A stretch of 36,150 bases of DNA from NCBI GenBank assembly GCA_015494735.1, contig WGAQ01000164.1, positions 1 to 36,150 on the forward strand, written 5' to 3'. Each line of letters opens with the position of its first letter. Positions within the stretch are counted from its first letter, which is position 1. Positions 14,599-22,452 of the stretch are shown here, piece after piece. The notes under the pieces are model-generated. The model was not told the origin of the DNA, did not search any database, and saw only the letters and a list, made by a program, of their open reading frames with translations. The translations under genes and the position numbers were made by a program. The DNA is from Caldifarciminota bacterium. Its GTDB lineage: Bacteria; Hydrothermota; Hydrothermia; LBFQ01; DSFT01.

Positions 14599-15780
14599 TC
14601 AGTCCTCCAGATTTACCCAGATGGCGAGCCGGTAGTAGTTCCCCTTCCATATACTGTCCAGGCCGGCGTTCCCCTCGTAGGCAAGGTCCAGAACCACTGC
14701 ATCGTAGAAGACGAATCTTCCCCCCGCCACGAGGTGGAACGTATGGGGTGATGGGGTGGAGGGGAACAGGTTTTCCCAGTAAATCGCCTCCATGTGGGGG
14801 ACAAATTTTACATGCTTCCAGGGACTCCAGGATTTCCACAGAGAAACCTTTGCTGAAACGGGTATTCCAGAAGATGGAATCCACAGGATGTTCACCCTGG
14901 CGCACTTCCAATCTACCGAGCCTTTGAGCGAGAAGAAGTCCCTCACCTCCCATCTGTTCGTATCCACGGGAAGGGGCTGATGTCCATATCCCGCTTCGAT
15001 GTACAGGGGACCGTACTCTATCCCGAAGGTGTGCATGTGGCTCCTCACGATAGTGTCCATCGTTTCCATGTAATAGGGCTCGAATCGAGAGGAAATCCGA
15101 ATTGCGGAAGGGGACAGACTCATGGAGTAGTAGGGCAGTATCCCTCCCCTGTAAGCGTAAATTCCCCCCTCTCCTCTGAGCCACCCCCTCTCGAAAGGGA
15201 GGAATGCATAGGCTTCCCACATGCGACTCATGAGGAATCCACGGAGGAAGGGGGTGTTAAGGGACAGAACCCTGAAGGTGTCCAATTCCTGGAGGGCGAT
15301 GAGGTAGGACTGGAAACCCGCGAATAATAGGCGCAGGTGATTTCCTCCCGCATACTGCCCGGTGGCATTTCTGTAGAGTTTGAATGTCTCAACGTATCCG
15401 GCATCGTAAGAATCCCACTGGAGGAGGACCGTGGCCTGCTTGAAATCGCCTGCGTAATCGTAGTGGAAGTGGAATTCCCCTTTCTTTATGGCGGGTTGCG
15501 ATGTGTCCTCCTGAATCATCAGGGGTTTGCTTATGGAGGCACCGAATACGTAGAATGTGTCTGCAATCTGGTAGGAGTATATGCGGCTGACTGCAAGGGA
15601 ATCCTCAATGGGATGGTACAGACCCCTGCGCAGGAGTATGCCGAAATCATCCGTTCCCCGCACCGGAAGTCTGATATTCCCCGCGTGGAACTCCGGTCTT
15701 TCGAATACAGGGAACAGATTTCTGCTGATGTGGGGGGAAATCCCCCACAGTTGAAAAGGCAGGAGCAGAAGGGTATCCAT
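14599..15780 (-). CDS. Predicted outer-membrane/periplasmic beta-rich protein
   Basis: The 393-residue product has a short hydrophobic start (MDTLLLLPFQLWG) that may be a weak signal peptide. The body is a long series of amphipathic Tyr/Trp-rich strands with turns (for example EFHFHYDYAGDFKQATVLLQ near 132-151 and YYRLAIWVNLED at the end), which suggests a beta-barrel or large sandwich. No known domain was recognised. Its ATG overlaps the sdhB stop by 1 nt (TAATG), so it is translationally coupled to the succinate dehydrogenase genes, and a GTG-started membrane protein follows after 1 nt. Why a surface protein would be coupled to sdhB is unclear. Confidence 0.62.
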   Translation of the reverse strand: MDTLLLLPFQLWGISPHISRNLFPVFERPEFHAGNIRLPVRGTDDFGILLRRGLYHPIEDSLAVSRIYSYQIADTFYVFGASISKPLMIQEDTSQPAIKKGEFHFHYDYAGDFKQATVLLQWDSYDAGYVETFKLYRNATGQYAGGNHLRLLFAGFQSYLIALQELDTFRVLSLNTPFLRGFLMSRMWEAYAFLPFERGWLRGEGGIYAYRGGILPYYSMSLSPSAIRISSRFEPYYMETMDTIVRSHMHTFGIEYGPLYIEAGYGHQPLPVDTNRWEVRDFFSLKGSVDWKCARVNILWIPSSGIPVSAKVSLWKSWSPWKHVKFVPHMEAIYWENLFPSTPSPHTFHLVAGGRFVFYDAVVLDLAYEGNAGLDSIWKGNYYRLAIWVNLED

Positions 15781-16634
15781 TACTCGGGCTTGGCTATCGT
15801 GAACTCCGGAGGAACGTACTTCTCGGGTACCCTGTCCGTCGGGGCGCCCAGCGGGGCCTTCTGGGCCCTCTTCTTCTCCTTCTTCATCCCCACGCTCATA
15901 AGGACCAGGTCCCTCTTGAGGTACTGGATTGCCATGGCCGGGTCAACCCCCTTGGGACACACGAAAGTGCAGGACTGGGCGAAGTGACATCTCCAGCATC
16001 CCTGTGGATTGTCCACTATGGCATATCGTATTTCCTCCCCCTCATCCCTGGTATCGCTTATGTACCTGAATGCCTGGGCGAGGGCCTGGGGTCCATAGAA
16101 TTCGGGGTCGCTCTGGGATACGGGGCACGCGGATACGCACGCACCACACTTTATACAGTAAGAGAACTGTAGAAAGGCTTCCAGCTCCTCTGGGGATTGC
16201 AGGAATTCCTCCGTGGGATTTTCTTCCGTCAGTTCCTCCTCGTTCCTGCGTATGATATACGGCTTCACATGGGTGTGATGCCTGAACAGGTTCTGAAGGT
16301 CCGGAGTCAGGTCCTTTATGACGGGGAAGGACTTGAGGGGCTCTATGGTTATGACATCCGTGTCCAGTTTCAGAACCTGCGTTTGACATGCAAGCGCGGG
16401 CTTTCCGTTTATGACCATCGCGCAACTTCCGCACACACCCATGCGGCAGGACTGCCTCCAGGAGAGGGTGGGGTCCTGTTCTGCTTTTATCTCGTTCAGG
16501 GCATCCAGTACGCTCATGCCCTTCCAGGCTTCTAAGGTGTATTCGCTGTAATGGGGCCTATCATCCTTCTCCGGGTCGTACCTGAAGACCCTGAACCTGA
16601 CTTTCTTAACGGGTTTCCCCATATCGTATCCCAT
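15780..16634 (-). CDS. sdhB: Succinate dehydrogenase/fumarate reductase iron-sulfur subunit
   Basis: This 284-residue subunit relays electrons from the flavin in SdhA to the membrane quinone site. The 2Fe-2S ligands are in CRMGVCGSC (Cys63, 68, 71) and Cys83. CIKCGACVSACP (160-171) and CHFAQSCTFVCP (216-227) carry the 4Fe-4S (160, 163, 166, 226) and 3Fe-4S (170, 216, 222) ligands, the standard arrangement. The C-terminal tail (about 250-284) is a longer Lys/Pro-rich extension than in E. coli. An AGGAGG site lies 6 nt before the ATG, 12 nt after the preceding gene. Direction of catalysis (succinate oxidation or fumarate reduction) cannot be read from the sequence. Confidence 0.95.
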   Translation of the reverse strand: MGYDMGKPVKKVRFRVFRYDPEKDDRPHYSEYTLEAWKGMSVLDALNEIKAEQDPTLSWRQSCRMGVCGSCAMVINGKPALACQTQVLKLDTDVITIEPLKSFPVIKDLTPDLQNLFRHHTHVKPYIIRRNEEELTEENPTEEFLQSPEELEAFLQFSYCIKCGACVSACPVSQSDPEFYGPQALAQAFRYISDTRDEGEEIRYAIVDNPQGCWRCHFAQSCTFVCPKGVDPAMAIQYLKRDLVLMSVGMKKEKKRAQKAPLGAPTDRVPEKYVPPEFTIAKPE

Positions 16635-16646
16635 TGTCTTCCTCCT

Positions 16647-16982
16647 TCACTTAAAGAAAGGTATCCAGGTGGTTGCCAGGGCGTACAGGAACCATATAAT
16701 TCCGGCAAAGGACAGGAGCCAGTTTATGACCTTCTGGGAGAAGGGGGTGTGGAATCTCTCGAAGAGTATCCCCCGGAGTCCATAGAGCCCGTGGTACAGA
16801 GCAGCAGCCACAAATATGGTGTACATCAGCGGAAAAGCGATATTCTTTGCTCTGGCGAAGGTCTCTTCCACGGAGAGAGGCTCTCCTCCCGCCATGTGCA
16901 TGAAGAATATGTGGCTTCCCAGGAGGAAGAACATGATAAACCCGGCGATTAAATGAAGGAGCCAGAGTTTGCCCTCACGCAT
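16647..16982 (-). CDS. sdhD: Succinate dehydrogenase second membrane anchor subunit
   Basis: The 111-residue protein has three hydrophobic helices (about 8-27, 45-66 and 86-105) and helix-borne His residues (His10, His24, His29, His64), some of which could bind heme or line the quinone site. The segment AALYHGLYGLRGILFE (60-75) matches the family pattern for the second anchor (H-x-x-x-G-x-R-x-I). An in-frame ATG exists at 17009, but the ATG at 16982 has a GGAGGTGG site just upstream and overlaps sdhC by only 8 nt, so it is preferred. The position between sdhC and sdhB supports the role. Confidence 0.85.
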   Translation of the reverse strand: MREGKLWLLHLIAGFIMFFLLGSHIFFMHMAGGEPLSVEETFARAKNIAFPLMYTIFVAAALYHGLYGLRGILFERFHTPFSQKVINWLLSFAGIIWFLYALATTWIPFFK

Positions 16983-17436
16983 GGTTTCCACCTCCCATGA
17001 AAAATGCAAAGATGCTCCATATCACGAAGATGCTGGCCAGAATCATCATAATCCAGGTGAATATCCTCTGCCTGTCGATGGAGGTTCTGTATGGATATAC
17101 GGGGCGGCTGGGCTTGCCAATGAAAAATCCCAGTTCCAGGAATATGAGCCTCATACCGTTGAACATGTGGAATATCACAGCTAGAACGAGCAACCATTCG
17201 AAGAAGAGTATGACGGGATTGGAGTGGCCGGATATTCTCCCCATGACCATTTCCCACATTTCGGGGCTGTAGGCCCTGAATCCCACCACTATTATGTGGG
17301 CGAATAGGTAGAATATGAGGGCCAGTCCCGTTATCCTGTGCAGGAGAAACAGGACCCTCTCGAAATTCAAATTTCCCCCGTAAATCCATCCCGGAACGCC
17401 GGGGAAGTTGGGGTAATACCTTTTCTTCTTCTCCAT
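16975..17436 (-). CDS. sdhC: Succinate dehydrogenase cytochrome b subunit
   Basis: This 153-residue anchor has the SdhC signature HRITGLALIFYLFAH (33-47) and FHMFNGMRLIFLELG (89-103), with conserved His33, His47 and His90 available for heme axial ligation. There are three membrane helices, and the N-terminus carries a Tyr/Pro-rich segment before the first. The gene starts 12 nt after sdhA with AGGAGG 6 nt before the ATG. Gene order sdhA-C-D-B with two anchors is complete. The number of hemes (one or two) cannot be decided by eye. Confidence 0.9.
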   Translation of the reverse strand: MEKKKRYYPNFPGVPGWIYGGNLNFERVLFLLHRITGLALIFYLFAHIIVVGFRAYSPEMWEMVMGRISGHSNPVILFFEWLLVLAVIFHMFNGMRLIFLELGFFIGKPSRPVYPYRTSIDRQRIFTWIMMILASIFVIWSIFAFFMGGGNHA

Positions 17437-17448
17437 GATGGTCCTCCT

Positions 17449-19170
17449 TTAATACTTCCTTTCCACGGGCTTCCAGTAAAGGACCCTTACGGGTTTGTAA
17501 TCGAATCTGGGCTCATCCTTCTCGGAATCGTAGTATGCGAGGGTGTGCTTGAGCCAGTTCTCGTCGTCCCTCTTCGGAAAGTCTCTGCGGAAGTGGGCTC
17601 CCCTGGATTCCTCCCTGCGTAGGGCCCCCTCCGTGACAACCTCCGCCATATCCAGCAGATTCTTGAGTTCGAAGGCCATCATCAGGTCCGTGTTGTAGGT
17701 AAGGGATTTATCCTTCACGTGTATGTTGCGATAGCGCTTCTTCAACTCCTTTATGGTGTGGAGAGCCTCTTCCAGATTCTGCTTGTCCCTGAATACGCCC
17801 ACTTTGTTGTCCATCGTCCTGTTGAGTTCCCTCTTTATCTGGTACGGGCTTTCGGGACCGTCCTTTGCGAGCATGTCGGTTATCTTCCTGACCTCCGCAT
17901 CTGCCACTTCCTGGGGCAGTTCGCGCAGCTCCTTCTCCTTTGCATACCTTGCCACATCCTTACCCACGAAGTAGCCCCATGCCAGGCACTCCGCCGTGGA
18001 GTTGGAACCCAATCTGTTGGCACCGTGAACGGATACGCATGCGGCCTCTCCCGCGGCCCATATCCCTTCTATTATGGTCCTTCCATCCAGGTCCACATCT
18101 ATTCCGCCCATCGAATAGTGGGATACGGGTCTTATGGGAATGGGCTCCTCTATGGGGTCCACACCGGCGAATTTGATGGCCAGTTCTCTGATGAGGGGCA
18201 GTCTCCGGTTTATCTTCTCTGCGCCCAGGTGCCTCAGATCCAGAAGTACGTAGTCCAGTCCGTATGGTCCTTCGAAGCCCCTCCCTTCCTCGATTTCGGT
18301 CATGATGGAGCGGGAAACGATGTCTCTGGGAGCCAGCTCCATGAACTTGGGAGCATAGCGCTTCATGAATCTCTCGCCCCTGTTGTTGATGAGGTATCCT
18401 CCCTCGCCCCTCGCACCTTCCGTAATCAGTATTCCGCTCGGAATGAGTCCGCTTGGGTGAAACTGGATGAATTCCATGTCCTTGACGGGTATCCCCAGTC
18501 TGTACGCCATGGCCATTCCGTCGCCGGTGGAGGAGATGGATGTGGTGGTGAATCCGTACATCCTGTTCGCTGAACCGGTGGCTATAATCAGCGCTTTCCC
18601 GCGCAGTATGTAGATTTCCCCTTCGGGCATGCTGATGCCGACTAAAGCCCTGAATGTGTTGTCCTGAACCACTATCCCGGTGGCGTAGAATTCGTCGTAT
18701 CGGGTGTATCTGTCCGTGTACTTCTGGAGGGTGTCGTACAGGGTCTGCATCTCGAAGAAGCCGGTCTTATCGGCGGCGAATACGGTGCGGAAGAAGGTGT
18801 GGCCACCGAATGGGCGCTGTGCTATTTTCCCGTCCGGACGCCTGCTCCAGGGAATCCCCCATCTGTCCAGTAGGAGTATCTCGTGGGGCATGCGCTTGAC
18901 GAATTTCCATACGGCATCCTGGTCAGCCAGGAAATCGCTCCCCTTTATGGTATCCCATGCGTGCAGTTCGAAGGAGTCGCCCTCATCCTGCCGCAGCACG
19001 GCAGCAGTCCCACCCTCTGCCGATACCGAGTGGGACCTCATTATCTGAACCTTGGAAACGAGAGCTATGTTCAGCTCCCCCTTTGTCTCCATTGCGATTT
19101 GAAGGGCGGCTCGCAGTCCGGCGAGTCCGGTGCCTAAGATGATGATGTCGTGTTCGATGACTTTCGGCAT
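17449..19170 (-). CDS. sdhA: Succinate dehydrogenase/fumarate reductase flavoprotein subunit
   Basis: SdhA oxidises succinate to fumarate, or the reverse, on a covalently held FAD at the cytoplasmic face. The 573-residue protein has the dinucleotide motif GTGLAG (13-18), the flavinylation His47 in SHSVSAEGG, HPSG (238-241), EGARGEGG (251-258) with the substrate loop, the catalytic Arg282 in PRDIVSR and the substrate-binding His351 in RPVSHYSMGG. The C-terminal helical domain ends with the usual ESRGAHFRRDFPKRDDENW stretch. It is the first gene of the sdhACDB unit. A TATAAT box 6 nt before the ATG implies a leaderless message, and an ATGTCCGAA-type site lies 44-52 nt upstream. Confidence 0.96.
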   Translation of the reverse strand: MPKVIEHDIIILGTGLAGLRAALQIAMETKGELNIALVSKVQIMRSHSVSAEGGTAAVLRQDEGDSFELHAWDTIKGSDFLADQDAVWKFVKRMPHEILLLDRWGIPWSRRPDGKIAQRPFGGHTFFRTVFAADKTGFFEMQTLYDTLQKYTDRYTRYDEFYATGIVVQDNTFRALVGISMPEGEIYILRGKALIIATGSANRMYGFTTTSISSTGDGMAMAYRLGIPVKDMEFIQFHPSGLIPSGILITEGARGEGGYLINNRGERFMKRYAPKFMELAPRDIVSRSIMTEIEEGRGFEGPYGLDYVLLDLRHLGAEKINRRLPLIRELAIKFAGVDPIEEPIPIRPVSHYSMGGIDVDLDGRTIIEGIWAAGEAACVSVHGANRLGSNSTAECLAWGYFVGKDVARYAKEKELRELPQEVADAEVRKITDMLAKDGPESPYQIKRELNRTMDNKVGVFRDKQNLEEALHTIKELKKRYRNIHVKDKSLTYNTDLMMAFELKNLLDMAEVVTEGALRREESRGAHFRRDFPKRDDENWLKHTLAYYDSEKDEPRFDYKPVRVLYWKPVERKY

Positions 19171-19182
19171 TGCAAAATTATA
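19171..19182 (-). promoter_or_regulatory. Leaderless -10 box of the sdh operon
   Basis: TATAAT (19177-19182 on the minus strand), TTTGCA (6 nt), ATG of sdhA. No clear -35 at the usual distance. Confidence 0.55.
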
Positions 19183-19202
19183 AAGACGGTGGGGCAGTCA
19201 AA

Positions 19203-19271
19203 ATGCACTTCTTATGTCCGAAATGCGGGATGTGCAGGCCTTTACCGGTATGTCAACTCGATTACATGTGA
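19203..19271 (+). other. Very short Cys-rich reading frame between sdhA and acyP
   Basis: A 22-codon frame on the plus strand has Cys at positions 5, 8, 11 and 17 (CPKCGMC...C), resembling a zinc-knuckle scrap. A TATAAA lies 17 nt upstream, overlapping the sdhA -10 box. No ribosome binding site was seen. It also contains the ATGTCCGAA motif (19214-19222), which may be the real content. Most likely chance. Confidence 0.15.
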
Positions 19272-19376
19272 AATAATCTTCACACGCTGAGGTCGATGGT
19301 GGAAGGCACGTCCATGTTTTCGCAAAACTGGACTCCGATTCGAACACCATCCGGACGAAAGTGGTGATTGAGAGCT

Positions 19377-19646
19377 TCAGTACCTTATCTCGAAGTCGTC
19401 GAATTCCTCGTCCGGAGCCACTTCCTCTATATCCATATCTTCCACTATGGCCAGAGGGGGTCCCTCTCTGAGTTTTTCGATGAACTTATCGAGAGCTTCG
19501 GGGCTGCCCTCCGCCACCACCTCGACGATCCCGTCGGGCAGATTCCGGACATACCCCTTTATTCCCAGTTCCAGGGCGGTTCTGCGGGTGAAGAAGCGGT
19601 ATCCGACTCCCTGAACCCTACCCTTCACTATTATTCGGACCCGCAT
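19377..19646 (-). CDS. acyP: Acylphosphatase
   Basis: AcyP hydrolyses carboxyl-phosphate bonds of acylphosphates in the cytoplasm. The 89-residue protein has the active-site loop KGRVQGVGYRFFTRR (8-22) with the phosphate-binding Arg17 and the catalytic Asn35 in GYVRNLPDG (31-39). The VEVVAEG strand and a C-terminal FDDFEIRY strand complete the ferredoxin-like fold. Length is typical. It starts inside the ccmE 3' end (29-nt overlap), so the two genes share a transcript. Acylphosphatases of this form are common in thermophiles. Confidence 0.95.
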   Translation of the reverse strand: MRVRIIVKGRVQGVGYRFFTRRTALELGIKGYVRNLPDGIVEVVAEGSPEALDKFIEKLREGPPLAIVEDMDIEEVAPDEEFDDFEIRY

Positions 19647-20031
19647 TCAAATCCTCCGCATTCTCGTACCGGGAAGGACATTTGGTCATGAGGGTGTGGG
19701 CATTCACCACCATATGGTTTTTATCGAACTTCCCCTCCGCGATTACCTCGTTTTCCTCCGCAAATGCATCGGGAAGTATGCCCCTGTAAACCACCCTGAT
19801 TTCCTTTCCACCTTCGGTGAGTACGAATTCCACCCTGTCCATATCCTTCTGGACCGAGCCCTTTTTGACTATACCTGTCACCTTTACATCCGCGTTATTG
19901 CGGGGAGGGGATTGTACGATTTCGGAGACCGTGAAGTAATAGACGAAGGACTTCTGGAATCCCGCATATATGACATAGGTCATTCCCAGAAGTATTGCGA
20001 TACCCAGGAAGAGATACTTCAGTTTCTGCAT
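19618..20031 (-). CDS. ccmE: Cytochrome c maturation heme chaperone CcmE, Cys type
   Basis: CcmE carries heme in the periplasm on its way to apocytochrome c. The 137-residue protein has one N-terminal signal anchor (about 5-24), an OB-fold domain with VKVTGIVKKGSV (49-60), EFVLTEGGKEIRVVYRGILPD (68-88) and EVIAEGKF (95-102), and the heme-attachment region HTLMTKCPSRY (112-122). That region has C-x3-Y (Cys118, Tyr122), the form known from Desulfovibrio and archaeal CcmE, rather than the H-x3-Y of E. coli. The other ccm genes are not in the window. A TAAAAT box 7 nt upstream implies a leaderless message. acyP overlaps its end. Confidence 0.9.
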   Translation of the reverse strand: MQKLKYLFLGIAILLGMTYVIYAGFQKSFVYYFTVSEIVQSPPRNNADVKVTGIVKKGSVQKDMDRVEFVLTEGGKEIRVVYRGILPDAFAEENEVIAEGKFDKNHMVVNAHTLMTKCPSRYENAEDLNAGPNNSEG

Positions 20032-20044
20032 TGGTCAAATTTTA
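20032..20044 (-). promoter_or_regulatory. Leaderless extended -10 of ccmE
   Basis: TG-TAAAAT (box at 20039-20044 on the minus strand), TTGACCA (7 nt), ATG. TTGCAT-like -35 about 16-17 bp further upstream. Confidence 0.5.
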
Positions 20045-20645
20045 CAGGAAGGTTTTAAACATGCAATGCCTCTGCGTCCCACCTTCGGACATGAAATTGG
20101 ACATGCAGGGCTCTGGAAGGAGGATAGAGGCGAAGCTCAGTTCGTTTATCGTTGCAGATGTTTTCTCAACGCTCCATTTTTAGGATTCCTCAAAATTAAT
20201 TTCACGTGGGAGTTGAAAAGCAGGTAAACGGTCAAAGCTTTGAAATCTGGCATTATGGAAAAATGGAAAAAGTTAAAACAGTCGAAACTCCGCAGGAGAG
20301 GTTGGAATTGGCCGGAAGGTATCTGGAAGACGCAACGGAAATACTCCAGAAAGCAGGTATCGGCAGTGGGAAAACTTGCTCTCGCCAGGGGACCTGAGGA
20401 GCAAACTGAAAAAGGTCGATATGTATGACTGCTACTTGAAAAGACTGACGAGACCTGGAAAGGCATCCCTCAACCCATAACGGATATTGGAGATGGCAGT
20501 CAGCACCGGATTGTAGGACAGGCAATCTTATTTTTTATACTTGCAAGTGGCACGAACCCGGAGAAAACGATTGTACCTGCGGGATGATGGACTATTGGGG
20601 TCCGGGTCATGACTGGATATTTATCGTTTTACTGTCACCCTTCTC
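20045..20645. other. 600-bp stretch without a convincing gene, possible gene remnants
   Basis: Base composition is more AT-rich than its surroundings and no frame longer than about 90 codons is open. On the plus strand, the GTG-led frame at 20206-20397 encodes 63 residues, including a helical ERLELAGRYLEDATEILQKAG segment that resembles the start of HEPN/PaREP1-type proteins. After the stop, other frames stay open with protein-like composition, such as one ending near 20478 and one with CKWHEPGENDCTCG around 20545-20590. This looks like one or more genes broken by frameshifts, or chance. No terminal inverted repeats, tRNA or CRISPR repeats were found. The 5' part also holds the upstream region of ccmE (13-base word at 20081-20093). 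Confidence 0.3.
20206..20480 (+). pseudogene. Possible frameshifted HEPN-like remnant
   Basis: The frame from GTG 20206 gives a short helical product with a HEPN-like first helix (about residues 30-50) and stops at 20397. A second frame from about 20350 continues with WENLLSPGDLRSKLKKVDMY and onward to a stop near 20478. Reading the two as one gene needs a frameshift near 20360. There is no homologue check behind this, and the helix pattern is common. Confidence 0.22.
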
Positions 20646-22424
20646 TCACGATGCTTCCTTCTTCCTGCGACGTTCTTTCCTTTCCCCCTTTTTCTTCCGG
20701 GTTTTGATGCGCACCATTCTTAATATTTCGTAAATGTCTTCATCGTCCGGATAGAGGAATGTCGTCCTGTCGCTGAGCGACGTTATTTCCATGAGGGGCA
20801 TTATCTTTTCTTCTTCCTCTTCAATTTCCACTTCCCCGGATGATCCCATGCATTTTTCCAGAGCGGATTTCACCTTTTCCTCCCCTTCTTCCACTATCAT
20901 TTCCATCCCCACTATGGTGAACTTCATCTCCGGAAAGTTCTTCAGGTCTTTGAACCGGACATACTTCACGGTAATATGCTTCTCGAGGCATTCCAGGAAG
21001 TTCTGCAACAGAAGCAAACCCTTTACCGTTCTGTAGAAATTGTTCCTGTCTATGCGGGAGCCTATCTCGTTTTCCGTGTGTCTCAGGAGGGCATTGATGT
21101 TGACCTTCTTCAGGGGGTCTGTAATGGTGAAATCCTCCCTGCGCGTTGACGATGCCATACTTATCAATTGCAGCACGATTGAGAGGCCCAGGGTCCTGTG
21201 GAGATTCTTCTTCAGAATTTCAAACATCTTCCTGTGGGACAGTATCCGGTAGTAAGAGTTTTCCAGAAATGTTCTTCCGCAATCCCTGCACCTGTATCTC
21301 TGTACCCCCTCCACTTTCCCGAATCTTATTATATTCGTACTTCCACAGTAGGGACATGTTTTGAGCGTTCCACCCTGCTTTCCGAACCTCTTCGAGAGGG
21401 GGTGGGATACCCATCCGGGCAGGTGATGGACATCGTTCAGATGGTACAGGATAGGCAGGTTGGTGAAGTGCAGGGCATCCGGAACGAAGGGGAATTCCTC
21501 TTTCAGCAGGTCCAGAAGGTCCAGACCTTTACTTTCCATCCACCTACTTGACTTCCTGAGCATGATTTTCAGATACTGATAGATGTACTTGGCTTTCTCC
21601 CCCTTTTCCTGGAGATATTCCTCTGCCCTGGAGAGTACATCGTCTTCCAGAGCGAAGAGCACGAACAGGAGCAGCGCCTCCATATAATAGGCATTCTTCC
21701 TCAACTTTTCCACCCCCATGTACAGGCTCCTGTTCTTTTCTCCGAATGAGGCCCATATACTGTTGACCCTTCCCCCTATCATCAAAGCATACCACAGGGT
21801 TGCCCTCGGAAGAGTGTCCACGACCTGGATTGCGTTTATGAGTTCCGAATAAAGAGACTCCGTATATAGTGAGATTTCAATTCCTGCATTTTGCAATGTG
21901 TAAATTTCATCTATACTTTCCTTTATGGACAGGAATCTGGAGTGCAGGTCTGCGTATTCCGGTTTCTCCTTCAGTATCTCAAGCCCTTTCCCGTCGTTGT
22001 CCATTACGTCATCCGGGTCTATGAGGTGATAGAATAACCGGGCCAGGGCATACCCTATTTCCGATTCCTTCCTGCGGGCCAGATCCATGGCCATTTCCAG
22101 CCACATGGTGGATTGTTCGAAGATGCCCCTGAGGAGGAGGGTGTAGTGAAATGCCCCTGGATTACGTCCGTAAGCGTTTCGCATAATAGGGTCAGCCATG
22201 GCTCGAAATTCCCTGAACCTCCCGGAAAGGCCTGCAAGGTGAAGTATTACGGGACCCAAGAGGGGTGAATCCCTTAGCATCCGGTCGAATATGTAGTGCC
22301 TTGGAGGATGGGCGAACTGGAACCTCCTGAAGGCCTGAATAAGAGGTTTATCAGTCGGGCCATCGCTCAGGAGGGAGTACTCGGCGTAGTACCTGTCTAT
22401 GAGATTGTTTTCCGTAGCGGCCAC
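20646..22424 (-). CDS. Large helical protein with an IS1/InsA-type zinc ribbon
   Basis: The 592-residue protein is mostly helical for residues 1-350, with no recognised domain. At 357-386 it has CPYC-x18-CRDCGRTF (Cys357, 360, 379, 382), the N-terminal zinc ribbon of IS1 InsA and related transposases, which binds DNA. Residues about 395-475 are helical and include TENEIGSRIDRNNFYRTVKG, which could be a helix-turn-helix. A Glu-rich linker (about 533-541) and a very basic tail (KTRKKKGERKERRRKKE) follow. No DDE catalytic domain or terminal inverted repeats were seen, so it is not a transposase. The start is a GTG 8 nt after a TTAAAC box. It is divergent from the ARPP-1 operon; a regulator with a domesticated transposase finger is the favoured guess. 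Confidence 0.7.
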   Translation of the reverse strand: MAATENNLIDRYYAEYSLLSDGPTDKPLIQAFRRFQFAHPPRHYIFDRMLRDSPLLGPVILHLAGLSGRFREFRAMADPIMRNAYGRNPGAFHYTLLLRGIFEQSTMWLEMAMDLARRKESEIGYALARLFYHLIDPDDVMDNDGKGLEILKEKPEYADLHSRFLSIKESIDEIYTLQNAGIEISLYTESLYSELINAIQVVDTLPRATLWYALMIGGRVNSIWASFGEKNRSLYMGVEKLRKNAYYMEALLLFVLFALEDDVLSRAEEYLQEKGEKAKYIYQYLKIMLRKSSRWMESKGLDLLDLLKEEFPFVPDALHFTNLPILYHLNDVHHLPGWVSHPLSKRFGKQGGTLKTCPYCGSTNIIRFGKVEGVQRYRCRDCGRTFLENSYYRILSHRKMFEILKKNLHRTLGLSIVLQLISMASSTRREDFTITDPLKKVNINALLRHTENEIGSRIDRNNFYRTVKGLLLLQNFLECLEKHITVKYVRFKDLKNFPEMKFTIVGMEMIVEEGEEKVKSALEKCMGSSGEVEIEEEEEKIMPLMEITSLSDRTTFLYPDDEDIYEILRMVRIKTRKKKGERKERRRKKEAS

Positions 22425-22438
22425 TGGAGAAAGTTTAA
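22425..22438 (-). promoter_or_regulatory. Leaderless -10 box of the zinc-ribbon protein gene
   Basis: TTAAAC (22433-22438 on the minus strand), 8 nt (TTTCTCCA), GTG start. Confidence 0.45.
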
Positions 22439-22452
22439 TGGAACTGGATGTT

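Noticed and set aside
17719..18573. 284-residue open frame on the plus strand opposite sdhA
   Set aside because: sdhA is beyond doubt on the minus strand with all catalytic motifs; the opposite frame has no recognisable domain.
20545..20640. Cys-rich small protein (CKWHEPGENDCTCG...)
   Set aside because: No start codon or ribosome binding site fits, and the frame runs into the 3' end of the converging gene; kept only as part of the possible remnant region.
20646..22424. Zinc-ribbon protein as an active IS1-type transposase
   Set aside because: No DDE domain, no terminal inverted repeats or target duplications were seen, and the finger is central and not N-terminal.
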